From: Protopterus annectens
Taxonomy: Eukaryota > Chordata > Ceratodontiformes > Protopteridae
NCBI RefSeq assembly: GCF_019279795.1
Contig: NC_056727.1
Coordinates: forward strand, 1,211,215,077-1,211,279,076
Length of the DNA: 64,000 nt
Reading direction: 5' to 3'
Position numbers and translations under genes: made by a program. Of this stretch, positions 24,791 through 36,090 are shown one piece after another. Every line of letters starts with the position of its first letter. The first letter of the stretch is position 1. Under the pieces are notes generated by a model that worked only from the letters and a program-made list of their open reading frames with translations, was not told where the DNA came from and did no database searches.

Positions 24791-26671
24791 TGAGTTTGCT
24801 TTCTTTGAGATTGGGATCTGTCTTCTCCCCTTCTAGGTGAAGAAGCAGTCCATTGTCTAGATCTGTAAGAGGCCTGACCTTGACCACAACCTCTGGAGCG
24901 TCTATATCTTCCCCTTTGAGGCCTGTCAGACGTGGGAAAGGACCAATTTTTAGAGGGCCAATTCCTGGAAAATCTAGGAGGCTGAACTTGCAAGAAATCT
25001 TTTACAGTCTGCATAGACTTTGCCTTTTCTTCCATCTTTTTAATAACTTCCTCAGCCTTAGATCCAAAAAGAACATCATGTTGAACAGGGGCATCTAATA
25101 ACTTAGCCTTAACCTGTTCAGGTAAACTTTGCTCACGAAGCCAGGCATGTCTCCTGATAACAGTACCAGAGGCTGCAGCCCTGCAAGAAGCATCCAAAGC
25201 ATCAAAACCACAATGTAAACTATGTTTGTTCACTTGTTCAGTAGCATGCAAGACATCCTGAAGTTCCTTATCCTCTGCACATGCAGGAAGGGAAGCAACC
25301 TTTTGCTTTAAAACAGACAAAAGAAATTGCTGATACTTAAACATATGAAACTGGCAATTTAAAGCCCTTACAGACAGGGTAGCAGAAGTGTATACCTTTT
25401 TTCCCCACCTGTCTAAAGCACGAGAATCCTTCTCAGAGGGAATAGGATTTTTAGAAGTAGCAACCTTAGCAGCCTTAGAGCCCTGAGAAATAGTTTCAGG
25501 ATCCAGAAGGGTTCTTAAATAAGAATAAATGAGAGTCAGGAACCCTATAAAATCTATCAGGCTTAGAAGGAGCAGGAGGCATGGAATCAGGATTCAAATT
25601 AGCCTCAGAAAAAGTATCATCTACAATGTCCAAAACAGGAGGGATAGCTAAAGGCCTATGCTGAGGAAGAAGAAGAAATTCTCTAAGCCTCTTCTTGGAA
25701 GCAGAATATTCCTGTCCCTCCCAATGAAAATGTTCCCTCATCTCATGCAAGGTTTCCCCAAGAGAGAAATCTTCAGGCGGGGAGGCCGAGGGTAAGGAGT
25801 CCTCAGCATCCGAATCCTCATAAGGAGGAAAAGAATAGTCCTGATCTGAGGAAGAGACAGAAGATACAGAAGCCTGATCAGAGGAATCCAGAGGAACATC
25901 CTGTCGAGGCCTTTTCTCAGGAGGGGGGTGAGAACCCCTAATCATTGTAAGCAAATCTTCAGCCATCTTTAATAATTGCTTCTGTGTCCTGGGAGTAGAT
26001 TCAGAAGCAGCTTGAGCAGGAACTTTAGACTTAACAGGAGTCTTTGTCTTTGCCTTTGAAATTGTGATGTGAGTAGGCCTGAAAACCCCCTCAGAAGCCG
26101 GTACCTGCACAGCGGTTCCGGACCCATCTGAGGGAGCGACGTCCGAAGGTCCTGCAGCAGTTAAAATAGTAGGCCTAGATGGCTCCCCATGGGAGTCTGT
26201 ATCGGCCATCGGTTCAGAAGTGGCGGACGACAGGGGCTGCAAAAGCACCTCACTGACGACAGCCGAACCGGACGCTGATTCCAGCTGCAACGAATCCTGT
26301 TTGGACCTCGGAGGCCTGTCTTTGTCTTTGCACTTCTTTTGAATTCCGGTAGTGTCCGACGACATTCTATAATTGAAGCGTCTGCCAAAATAATTTAGAG
26401 CCCAATCGTACCTGCGCTTGATAGTACGAGAGTTGAACCTGGCACAGAACCGACAACAAGAAACGTCGTGGTCAGGGCCTAAGCAAGGTAGACAATAAGA
26501 GTGGAAATCTTTATGAGGTATTTGTTTCCCACACGTTATACAATTATTAACTTTTTCTGACATCGGAGGAACAAGAAAAAGATTCCCCAACGGGGTACTT
26601 AGCTTTGAGAAGAGAAGTAAGAACTTCGGACCGACAACAACAAAATACGCTGTTCGAAAATCGCCAACCAA
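24787..26671 (-). pseudogene. DIRS-1 gag-like ORF1 with one frameshift
   Basis: The N-terminal part (26671-25496) has a Cys/His-rich cluster near residues 43-79 (CITCGKQIPHKDFHSYC, then CLPC and CCRFCARF), followed by an acidic, Ser/Pro-rich middle. The frame breaks at about 25497-25510 and continues to 24787, where 25344-24787 is open for 185 codons. That part includes HDVLFGSKAEEVIKKMEEKA and a basic Arg-rich tail. The order fits DIRS ORF1, a putative nucleic-acid-binding structural protein. One indel separates the two parts, so this copy would make a truncated product. Confidence 0.8.
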
Positions 26672-26698
26672 TGACTTGCGAGCTGCTTTTCACCACAC

Positions 26699-26880
26699 GG
26701 CAAGAAAGACTGGAGAAGATGGCGTCAGCTGAGGGCTATGTACCAGAGCGTACTGACGTCAGGGTACTAGCTTGTACAGCCGACGCCGGACCCATACTTT
26801 GGGATTCTGGCCGACCTCGGGCTGCCTGCCGGCAGGAGCACCCTACAGTTATGACTGCAACAGTGAAACACGAAGAACAT
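26699..26880. repeat. DIRS-1 right terminal region with inverted repeat
   Basis: The inverted partner of 21440-21606 lies at 26699-26865. The outer end extends to CGAAGAACAT at 26880. This is the 5' side of the element and would hold its promoter. Confidence 0.88.
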
Positions 26881-27218
26881 CAGAGAACAAACACATTAGG
26901 AACACTAGAAACATTTAGCGATCAAGTATAATATGCAGTTCAGCAGGGTTACAAACATAGATAAAACATAATGGACAACATCAAAATCGTGCGGCTTCAA
27001 TTTCAGACAATAATACACGCAGTTATAGGCTAAGTCCCTTCAAGAATTCATACACTCAGAGTATATGATTGGAATGCTTTGCCAGAGTTAGCCTGCACCT
27101 GTCTCCCCTGTGATTCTGGATACTGGCTAAGGCTCTTGCCGCCCCTATAGTGCCTTTTTTAGGCAAGGTTCAAATGACAAATTCACCACCGTAACAGGAA
27201 CAGGCAAGCAAACCTGGG

Positions 27219-27850
27219 GGTAATGCTACTCAATGCTAGAAGTCTAAATCACAAAATGCACTCAATCGAGGCAATACTTAAAATGGAGAAAATCTATATC
27301 TGTGCAGTGACTAAGACCTGGTTCAAGGCTCCAGAGAGCACCCCTGCACTACCAGGCTATAACTCATACCACACTTTTTGACCATGTAACCTGGACCGAA
27401 ACACCAAAGGCAAAGAGGTGTCCATATTCATTAAAGATATCCACCCCTCCAGGCTAGTTGCTCAATATAATGCATCCGAGGTTATCCAAGTGCAACTAAC
27501 TCTGGGCAAAACTGCAATCCAAATTGTAGCTTGCTACAGATCCCCCACCATGCCCCAGGATTCCCACTCCTCTTTTCTTGATGTACTGGAAAATATTAGG
27601 GTTCAACCAAACACCTTAATAATGGGCGACTTCAACTACCCCACCATTAATTGGGAAAACTACTAGTGTACCAACTCCTTAGCTCAACGCTTTCTGGAAT
27701 TCAGAAACTCCAATGCCCATCAACTTATCCACATCCCCACCAAGGGCAACAATATCCTAGATCTAGTCATTAGCAACATGAGTGACCGGTGTTCCACACC
27801 TGAAGTCAACTCCTCGTTGGTTCGATCCGACCATTAGCTAAATCACCCTT
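27219..27850 (+). pseudogene. CR1-2 APE endonuclease
   Basis: The start is MLLNARSLNHKM (about 27222), then the degraded ICAVTKTWFK block (family TETW), and an open run at 27418-27663 with VACYRSP and IMGDFNYPTINWENY, which carries the catalytic Asp and Asn. After a stop at 27664 it continues with NNILDLVISNMSDRCS and VRSDH. Stops at 27380 and 27664 show the gene is dead. The Glu of the TETW block reads Lys here, a change at a metal-binding position. Confidence 0.82.
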
Positions 27851-28199
27851 GATATCCACATCCCACCCCCACCTCCCATTAAGGAAACCATGGTAAAAAA
27901 ATTTCTTCAAAGCCAACTTCATGTTTCTTAAGACAGAAGTGGTGAACTTCAAGACACCCATGCAGATGGGCAATACAGTTACAACTGCTAAATCCTACAC
28001 AAATGCACTCTAAGCACTTACACAAGTGCATGGATCATGCTATCCCAAACAGAACCAAGATGCTATCCTCAAAAAAAGGAAGCCAATCTGGTGGTCCCCT
28101 GCCATAAACAAAACTGTACAACAGAAGGAAGAAACTGTTGCAAAAGAGAGTAAAATCCCAGGAGTGGAGGAGCTCCCTGGTCAGCCTCAGTAAGAAGTT

Positions 28200-29876
28200 G
28201 AGATCCCTTAGGATCCTCCAAAGCTAGCTACGAAAACAAAATCACCACTTATTCTAAGGACAACCACAAAGCATACTATAGCTATGTCAAGAATCTCGAT
28301 GGCAACACCAAGATCTGCTCTGAGTTACAGCACAACGGCACGAAAATTACAAAACCAACTGATATTGCCAACATTCTGGCAGATAGGTTCAGTGCTAACT
28401 TTACCACCCTCACCCCTAAAGGGCCCATATCTATACAGGAAGAATGCAGAGTCCCTGCAATCACAACTACGCAGGTAAAAGCTGCACTCTCTAAAGCCAA
28501 AAACACAGCACTTATGGGACCAGACAACATCCCAGGCTGCGTTTTACACTAACTGCAGAATGAACTGGCTCCCCACCTAAGCATCATGTTCAATAATAGC
28601 CTCGCATCAGGCTTTGTGCCCACTGAATGGCACACAGTAACAGTTATCCCACTCCACAAAGGGGGAGCCACCACTGCTCACGGAAACTATTACCCTATTA
28701 GCCTGACGAGCCTGGTTTGCAAGGCCATGGAAGTCATAAACAAAGACATTGGTAACCTCCAAACTCTGGATCCCACCCAGTTCAGGTTTGTGAAAAGTAG
28801 ATCATGCCTCATTAATCTGATTGACTTCTTTGAGGCGGTCACCAAAGCCGTAGATGAGGGTAAGGTGGTTCACACAGCCTATCTTGACCTCGCAAAGGCT
28901 TTCGACACCATCCCCCATTCTGGAATTATAGCTAAATTCACTAAACTAGGTATAAATCCCTACATCACAAGATGGGTTGCCAAATGGCTCACCGACAGAA
29001 CACACACTGTAAAAGTTGCAGACTCCAAATCTGACCTTAAACTAAGAGCCATAGTCAAGTCCCCAAATGATGTGGACATCCTACAGAAGGGCCTCGCTGA
29101 GATAGATGCCTGGTGTCAGAGCCATGGCCTTAAGCTCAATGCAAAAATGTGCAGCGTCATCCCCTTTGGTAAAAACTCTGTACCCATGAACTACCACATA
29201 GGCAGCAATCTACTTAACACCGAATGTGTGATAAGAGACCTTGCGACCCAGGTGGACAGTAGTATCTCCTTTGATAATCACATCGCCACAGTAGTCAGGA
29301 AGTCCTTCTACGTGGCACACCTCATCATAAAAGGGTTCTCATCCAAGAAAAAAAAAAGAGGTCATTGTTCCCCTCTGCTCGACACTCAGACCCATTATAG
29401 AGTACAATGCCCCTTTTGGAATGTACCTCACAAGACATCTGCAGCAGCTGGAAAGGCCACAGAAGTATCTCACAAAGAGGATTACTAGCCTCAAACAAAT
29501 GCCCTACACTGACCATCTCAAAAAACCTCTAGCTTTACTCCATAGCATATCACCTACTCCGAGGTGATCTCTGCCTAACATATAAAGCTATGTCAAACCC
29601 AGAGCTGTTGGACATGCTACACCTAAAGAAATCCCAATCCCTCTGAGCTACACACTCTAGGGACCTAAACCTTGTCACCACAATAAACAGGACATGCTGG
29701 AGGGATAGATTCCTGTCCCAGAGACTTCCCATACTCTGGAACAGGCACCCATCTATGTCAAGCAAAGTTTTTTATTAGCACTCTTCAAGAAAAGTCTTGA
29801 TGAGTGGATGGAAAATAGGAAATACATCCCGGGGATCACTTCTGTGTCTCTGCTTGACAGTGGCACAGGAAAATAA
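28200..29876 (+). pseudogene. CR1-2 reverse transcriptase lacking its catalytic core
   Basis: The 300-codon frame 28586-29488 holds VIPLHKGGATTAHGNYYPIS, LDPTQFRFVKSRSCLINL and AYLDLAKAFDTIPHS (first catalytic Asp). At about 29044 the frame jumps from SKSDLK straight to LRAIVKSPNDVD. The roughly 45 residues that contain VPQGS and FADD in CR1-3 are missing. The deletion is in frame and the open frame survives. Downstream the frame shifts at about 29350, and the C-terminal domain (ATINRTCWRDRFLSQRLP-like) is readable to 29876 with stops. Without the FADD box this protein cannot polymerise DNA. Confidence 0.88.
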
Positions 29877-30005
29877 CTTTCCTGGGTGGCGTAAGCCAGG
29901 GAACCTTGCTGGCTAGGCTTATGTAGGCCCTTGGGCAGATAGCCTAGTACCTACCTATAAACCTATAAATGCTTAGGGAGAGTTTGCAGAAACAGCGGGT
30001 GGTGA

Positions 30006-31568
30006 TTAGTCGGGGTTTAAGCAGGGACACTGCCAATGCTGTTGAAAGTGTAGTTTGAGGCTTTTTTGGAACTGGGTTAAGGAGGATTGGTGAGTAAGCT
30101 CAGCAGGTAGCATATTCCAAGTTTTGCCTACTGAGTTGGTAAATAGAGAGTCCCCAGCCACTTTTATGCTCTTAGTTGTTTGTACCAGCAGTTTGTCAGT
30201 AGAGCGTAGTGACCTCAGGTTGCTGTATGGTTTGATGATCTTATTTAGTGCTGGTATTTTTTTTCGGGTTGATATAGTATTTTGTGGGTTATTATAAGTT
30301 GCTTGTATCAGAGAAGACTGGGCCATACCAGCCATCTTAGTTGAGATAGGTTGATACAGTGGTGGGTCCTAGAGGTAGCACCTGTAGTGGGTCCTAGAGG
30401 TAGCACCTGTAGCAAATCTAGCAATATGATTGTAACAACTAGGAAGTTTGGGAAGGGTGGCTTGGTTCACGTTAGTGAAGAGGGGGGAGGCATAGAGGAG
30501 GGTAGATAAGTAGGTGGGACTGAGCGATAGTGGTTCTTGCAAAACGAATGAGGAAGGGTTTGATCCTGTATAGGGAGCCCAGTTTTGTGTTTACAGATTT
30601 GATGTTTTGATTGATATAGATATCATATTTTAGGGCGTTCTCGACTGTGACGCCCAGGAGTTTTGTGCGAGTATCTGGGGATATAATTGTGCCATTGTTG
30701 GGACTTATAGTAAAGAATGGTGAGGAGGATTTACAGGTGGGGGAAAAGATGAGCAGTTTAGTTTTGTTGGGGTTTAGTAGAAGCTGATGGTTTGCAAACC
30801 ATTTTTCTACATCACTGAAAGTATTCTGGTTTAGGGACATAAGCTCAGTTGAGGAGGAGACGGTACATATTAAAGTAGAGTCATCCACGTACTGGATGCA
30901 GGTGGCCTTGGGAGTAATGGTGGGTAGTCATTGATAAAGACTGAGAAGAGTAATGGTCCTAGTATGGAGCCTTGGGGGACTCCTAGAGTAATGGGTAGAT
31001 GTGTGGATAGGGTATTCTGCCATAAAACTGCTTGTTGTCCATCAGACAGGTAAGAGTGGAACCATTTAATAGAACTACTATTCAGTGACAGTTCCAGAGT
31101 ATGGAGAAGCAGTTGGTGACTGACCATATCAAAGGTCCTTAAGAGATCTAGGAAGAGAGCCGAGCTAAGTTTGTTATTGTTTTGGTTGATGTTGATAGAG
31201 TTAGAGAAGGATAGGAGTGCTGATGTGGTGCTGTGGTGTGGCCTAAAACCATGCTGAGAGTTGGCCAGTAGTTTATTTTGGGTGAGAAAGTGCATTCATT
31301 GGTTGTGGATGCACTTTTCCATAATTTTGGCCAATGGTGATAGTATGGCACAGTTTGAGAGGTCTAAAGAATTCCCTCCTTTATGAAGGGGAATGACATG
31401 GGAAACCTTCCAGAGAGAGGGGATAGTGGCTTCAGTCAAGGTGCGGTTTATTATGATCGAGACATGGTATGCAATGGCATCTGCCCCTTTTTGTAAATAT
31501 TCTGGTGGGAGGAGATCAGTTGCCAGGGTAATGGGCTTTAGTTGGTTAATTAGAAATTGGATGGTCAA
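30006..31568 (-). pseudogene. Reverse transcriptase of the CR1/L2-group LINE
   Basis: RT motifs occur in order: VSHVIPLHKGGNSLDLSNCA (31380), ANSQHGFRPHHSTTSALL (31250), LDLLRTFDMVSHQLLL (31130), GVPQGSILGPLLFSVFIND (about 30960), and YVDDSTLICT (about 30870-30900). The C-terminal domain has FTNSVGKTWNMLPAEL (about 30110). All main catalytic blocks are present, including YVDD. One frameshift lies near 30900-30930, just before YVDD. A 25-bp tandem duplication at 30362-30411 lies between the palm and the C-terminal domain. The copy is broken but much better kept than the Tx1/L1-type LINE. Confidence 0.85.
30362..30411. repeat. 25-bp tandem duplication
   Basis: GTGGGTCCTAGAGGTAGCAC and the following bases occur at 30362 and again at 30387. 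Because 25 is not a multiple of three, it shifts the reading frame of the surrounding LINE. Confidence 0.9.
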
Positions 31569-32095
31569 TGTAGATACAGGTTGGAAGGTGAAAGGGAGTG
31601 GGGTAGTGTTTGTGGAGGAGTTTTGAAAGGAGCTGGTGGGGGGTAGTTGGCTAGCTAGTGATTGGATGGATGGTTTTGGTAAAAAAAATGAATGATGTTA
31701 GCAGTTTTCTCTGGATTTTTAAGGTTGCTAGCTGGGGGGTTGGAGGTTTGGCTAGGGTGGAGCAGTTTGTTTATGCCTGCCCAAAATTTTTGACGTTTGT
31801 TCTGGTGTTTTTGCTGAAGGTGTTGATAGAAGTTTTTTTTTTGTCTAACAATGTGGCTTTCTTCGTATCATTCCTTAGTTGTCAGAATTTAATATGGTCA
31901 AGTGGGTCTTTGGAGGTGCGCCAGTTGTCTCATGCTTTATTTCTTGCTATGATTTTGGTTTTGATTTCTTTGGAAAGCCAGGGGGCAGTCTTAGTTTTGG
32001 CTCTGAGGGTGCAGATAGGAGCATGGGAATCTAGAATTAAAATAGTCTACAGCATCATCTAGTAGAAGTTCTTTACGTATAGCCCAATTGCATGC

Positions 32096-32960
32096 TCAGA
32101 GTTTATTCTGAAAGTCAGCGGAGTTAAAGTTCTTGTTGTTTCTGATAGATTTATATAGAACTTGGTGGTGGTTATCTACTTTATGTTTAATGATGTAAGT
32201 GAGTAGGTGGTCACTTATATCATCTGGGAGGGTTCCCGTGTTATACAGGTCTGGGTGATTTAACCAGTCCAGGATACTGCCTTTGTAGTTGGATTGATTT
32301 ATTCTGGTGGGTGAGGATACATGTTGGGTATAGCCGTGAAGGTTTATGTGGGTGGTGGGAGATTCAGAGGAACAATTGTTCCAGTCAATATTAACATCTC
32401 CTAACACCATAGTTTCATGGGGGTATGTGTTGGAAAGCCATTGGAGGAAGTCTTCTAGGGTATCTGCAATGTTGCCTGGGGGGGGGGGATATAAATGCAG
32501 GCAATGAATATATATTTACTTTTGTTGAGCTGTAGTTTGCTAAATAGGGCTTCTGCATTATTGAACAAGGAGGGCTGTTGTGGGGCTAATGTGACATCTA
32601 TTGTGTTTTTAAACAGAACTGCTACTCCTCTACCTTTCCTGGTGTTTTGGTCTAGTCTAAGTATCTTGTACCCTGGTGGGATAACCTCATCAGTTTTAGT
32701 TCCTGGTTTTAGCCATCAGCACATCAGATAAGTAGGTGGTAGAAGGGCATGCAGATTATGGACCTTGTTGTTAATACTCCTGATGTTTAGGTGACAGTTC
32801 AGGAGAGAGTTAGGGGAACTTGAATTTGGCCATATGTTGAAGGTGGTAGTGGGCTGGGAGCTTGTGGGAAGGGTGACTTCAGAGTTAGGGTGGATGTCTC
32901 CATCCCTTATCAGAGTAATTTGTACAGTGATTGGTTTCAGCACTTTACTTATTATTTTAT
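32096..32960 (-). pseudogene. APE endonuclease of the CR1/L2-group LINE
   Basis: The N-terminal part at 32716-32943 has NCHLNIRSINNKVHNLHALL, the usual first endonuclease strand. The block MVLGDVNIDWNN (about 32375-32410) corresponds to the GDFNxDW catalytic motif with Phe changed to Val. It is followed by SSPTRINQSNYKGSILDWL and LPDDISDHLLTYI, ending in the Ser-Asp-His triad of the family. Frame changes separate the halves. Confidence 0.78.
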
Positions 32961-33200
32961 GATAATATCTAGTTTTGGGGAGATGGACTGTGGTCTAGTT
33001 AGTTGGTGGCTGTTAAAATTGGAGAGGACAGGTTTGTAGTGAGCTAGGGGTTGGCCTGATTCGCTCAAGGTGGGAGCAGAGATGGTATGAGATATGCGAT
33101 GGTGAAAGCCAAGATAGGGTTGGTTTTCATTGATGGTGAGGAGATATAGCCCAGGCAATATAACCGAGAGGAGCATAACTGGTCTCATCTTAACAGTAGT

Positions 33201-33842
33201 GGTACTTAGTAAGGAATGTGGGTGGAGAATTGAGAGGGTTGTTGGCAGGAAGGGGTGGTGTATGGAGGTGTGGGTTATCTAGGATAGGTTGTAGGAGGGG
33301 GGAGTGGTTTATTGGGCTTAAATTTAGCACTAGTGGGGGTGGGTGGGGTGTGGAGCAAGCCAGAGTGAAGCAAGGATGAGTGGAGAGGGGCTATACCAAG
33401 CTACAAGGATTTCCAGGGTCTGTGAGTATGCAGGCTTAAAGAATACAAATTTACAGTATTTTTACTCAGTTCTTTTTAAAGTGAGCTGCAACTTACTCAG
33501 TTTTACTAAATTCCTTTTAAAGTGAGCTGTGTTTTGCTCAATATTGTATTAAAGTTTGTAGTTTAGCCAGACAATTTTACTGACTGTTGGGAGTAAGCAA
33601 GCTTTTAACCTGAATTTTGTACAGATATTTTTTATTCTTTAGCAACTATGAGATTAAGTAAGCAGGGGTGTGTGTTATACAGGCTGTTTGAGCTGTAGAA
33701 TGTTTATTTTATTACTTATTACAGCAGCCTGACTAGGAAGTCTAAGACTGTTAAGCTGTCTTTTACTATGGACCCTAGGCTAGCCGTAGACCCAGATCAG
33801 CCAAACAATCTATTAGCACAGCAGTTACACTTAAGATATAGA
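33201..33842. other. Unassigned, partly G-rich sequence
   Basis: Probably contains the 5' UTR of the minus-strand LINE up to about 33390. The segment CCTTTTAAAGTGAGCTG and a close variant occur at about 33473 and 33512, a local direct repeat. No coding sequence is recognised. Confidence 0.4.
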
Positions 33843-33922
33843 TCTTGCAGTCCTTTTCCTTAGTGAGGGACAGTCCAAGAATGCTTTTCTTTTAGTTTTC
33901 AGGAAATCAACTAAGGCCAATT

Positions 33923-35797
33923 TTGAGAGAAAAAATTGCCATGGATTCAAAGGACAATCATAAGGCCTTTTTCAGCTATGTTAGGAACCTGGTTGGAAAC
34001 TCCCAGATATGCTCAGAATTAGTCCAAAATGATACAAAAATCACTGAACCCACAGACGTTGCCAACATACTGGCAGACAGGTTCAGTGCAAACTTCACCC
34101 CCCTCTCCCCCCCTAAAGGAGAGATAACTATCCCAGCGGAGTGTAGCCTCCCAGACATCTCAAATGCGCAGGTGAAAGCTGCTCTCTCTAAAGCTAAAAA
34201 CACAGCATCAATGGGACTGGATAGTGTCCCCGGCTGTGTGCTACACGAGCTAAATGAGGAATTAAACCCGCACATAAGGCAGCTGTTTAATCTCAGCCTT
34301 ACCACAGGATACGTGCCCATGGAGTGGCGTACGGCAGCTGTGGTCCCACTCCACAAAGGCGGTGCCTCTACGGACCCTGGTAATTACCGCCCCATAAGCT
34401 TAACAAGTCTAGTCTGCAAAGCTATGGAGAGGATCATAATGGAGCTCATAAACAAAGATATAGGGGACTTGCAGACATTGGACCCGACCCAGTTTGGCTT
34501 CGTCAAGGGAAGATCATGCCTTTTGAACTTGGTCGACTTCTTCAAAACAGTCACCAAGGCCATTGATGAGGGAAAGGCCAGTTTGGCTTCGTCAAGGGAA
34601 GATCATGCCTTTTGAACTTGGTCGACTTCTTCGAAACAGTCACCAAGGCCATTGATGAGGGAAAGGCAGTCCATACAGCCTACCTTGACCTTGCAAAGGC
34701 TTTCGACACAATACCCCACTCGGGTATTGTAGAAAAACTTACCAGCTTAAATGTAAACCCATATGTCACAAGATCGGTTGCAAACTGGCTTAAGGACAGA
34801 ACCCACAGGGTTAGAGTTGCTGGTGCTATGTCAGACTCCAAGTCGGTCACAAGTGGTGTCCCACAGGGCTCGGTCCTTGGCCCCCTATTGTTCGGCATCT
34901 ACTTCTCAGAAGTACAGGCCAACATGGGAGGACTTTGGCTGACAAAGTTTGCAGACGACTGCAAACTGGGCGCCATAGTGGAAAGTGCATTGGACACGGA
35001 TATCCTTCAGAAGGGACTCACGGAAACAGATAGCTGGTGCCAGAGCCATGGCCTGAAGTTAAACGCCAAAAAATGTATAGTCATACCCTTCGGGAAAAAC
35101 AAGGTAACCCCAAGCTACCATATAGGTGGCAATCCACTAAGCACAGAAGAGGTTATCAGGGACCTGGGGACCCAGGTTGACAGTGGCCTTTCTTTTGACA
35201 CTCACGTTGCTAAAGTGGTTAGAAAGACCTTCTACATTGCCCACCTGATCATGAAGGGATTCACATCCAGATCTAGTGAGGTCATTGTTCCCTGTACTCT
35301 TCACTTATCAGACCAATGATCGAGTACAATGCCCCATTCGGGATGTATCTCGCCCGACATCTGCAGCAATTGGAGAGACCCCAAAGTTTCTCACCAAAAG
35401 GATAAAGGGACTCCAAAATCTGTCATATGCTGCCAGATTGAAGAAACTCCAGCTCTATTCAGTCGCATACAGTCTGCTCAGAGGTGACATGTGCCTGACA
35501 TACAAGGCCATGTCCAACCCAGAATTAATGGACATGCTCCACCTCAAAAAATCCAAATCCACCAAAACCACTAGAGCAAGTGACTTAAACCTTAGCACGG
35601 ATATAAATAGGATGTGCTGGAGGGATAGATTTATCACTCAGAGACTCCCTATGCTGTGGAATAGAGTCCCGGTCCATGTGAGGCAGAGCACCTTGCTGGC
35701 TCTGTTCAAGAGAAATCTTGACCTGTGGATGGGAGATCGTAGGTTTACCCCGGGAATCATCTCTGTGTCACTGCTGGACAGAGGCACAACAAACTAA
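33923..35797 (+). pseudogene. CR1-3 reverse transcriptase and C-terminal domain
   Basis: Motifs in order: VVPLHKGGASTDPGNYRPIS, ISLTSLVCKAMERIIMELI, LDPTQFGFVKGRSCLLNL, AYLDLAKAFDTIPHSG (Asp), SGVPQGSVLGPLLFG, and LTKFADDCKLG with the catalytic Asp pair at 34954-34959. The C-terminal domain has FLTKRIKGLQNLSYAARLKK and MCWRDRFITQRLPMLWNRVP and ends at 35797. Two lesions are clear: an 89-bp tandem duplication at 34491-34668 that shifts the frame, and a one-base loss near 35290. Every catalytic block is otherwise intact. Confidence 0.92.
34491..34668. repeat. 89-bp tandem duplication inside CR1-3 RT
   Basis: AGTTTGGCTTCGTCAAGGGA starts at 34491 and again at 34580. The two copies differ at one base (CTTCAAAAC against CTTCGAAAC), so the duplication is recent. 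Confidence 0.95.
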
Positions 35798-36090
35798 TGG
35801 GTACAGTATTTTTTCATATAAGGGGTGGCGTAAGCCACAAAAATTCGGGCTAGGCTTATAAATGCCTTGGGGCAGATAGCCTAGTATAAACCTATGAACC
35901 TATGAACCTATGATAGTTTCTTTTCAGCACAGATTGAGCCGTTCGAGGTAAGGACAGGTGGGGTGAAAAGACCTTGCAGTCCTTTTCCTTAGTGAGGGAC
36001 AGTGCAGGAATGCTTTTCTTTTAGTTTTCAGGATGATAGTTTCTTTTCAGCACAGATTGAGCCATTCAAGTTAAGGACAGGTGAGGTGGA

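Larger units (their letters stand above)
21393..26880 (-). mobile_element. DIRS-1: DIRS-type tyrosine-recombinase retrotransposon
   Basis: Nearly complete element of about 5.5 kb on the minus strand: right terminal repeat, gag, RT-RNase H, tyrosine recombinase, internal complementary region, left terminal repeat. No target duplication is seen, as expected for recombinase-mediated insertion of a circular intermediate. The termini and the internal complementary region still match almost perfectly, so the insertion is fairly young even though gag and the recombinase have frameshifts. Confidence 0.93.
27061..29969 (+). mobile_element. CR1-2: CR1-type LINE, 5'-truncated
   Basis: Plus-strand CR1 that begins inside the ORF1 esterase: the final HLSP block at about 27085 is followed by an in-frame TGA and then FWILAKALAAPIVPF. 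It continues through endonuclease and RT to the 3' tail GCCTAGTACCTACC and CCTATAA repeats at 29969. It meets the 3' end of the next LINE tail to tail. Confidence 0.88.
29970..33200 (-). mobile_element. CR1/L2-group LINE of a second family
   Basis: Minus-strand element with different proteins from the CR1 copies. Right to left: endonuclease (32960-32096), linker, RT (31568-30472) and C-terminal domain (30335-30006). The sequence to the right (33200 to about 33390) is G-rich and may be its 5' UTR. The clade is not certain: L2 or another CR1-group branch fits the RT text. Ends were not resolved precisely. Confidence 0.8.
33905..35910 (+). mobile_element. CR1-3: CR1-type LINE, 5'-truncated
   Basis: About 2.0 kb, starting in the linker before RT and ending in GGCAGATAGCCTAGTATAAA followed by three CCTATGAA units. 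This is the best-preserved CR1 RT of the window and serves as the reference for the others. No target duplication is visible, which fits CR1 behaviour. Confidence 0.9.
33843..36090. repeat. 122-bp tandem repeat interrupted by CR1-3
   Basis: A 122-bp unit starts with TGATAGTTTCTTTTCAGCAC at 35911 and again at 36033. Its second half (TTGCAGTCCTTTTCCTTAGT to TTTTCAGGA) is at 35974-36032 and also at 33845-33904, left of CR1-3. CR1-3 therefore sits exactly on the unit boundary. Confidence 0.85.
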
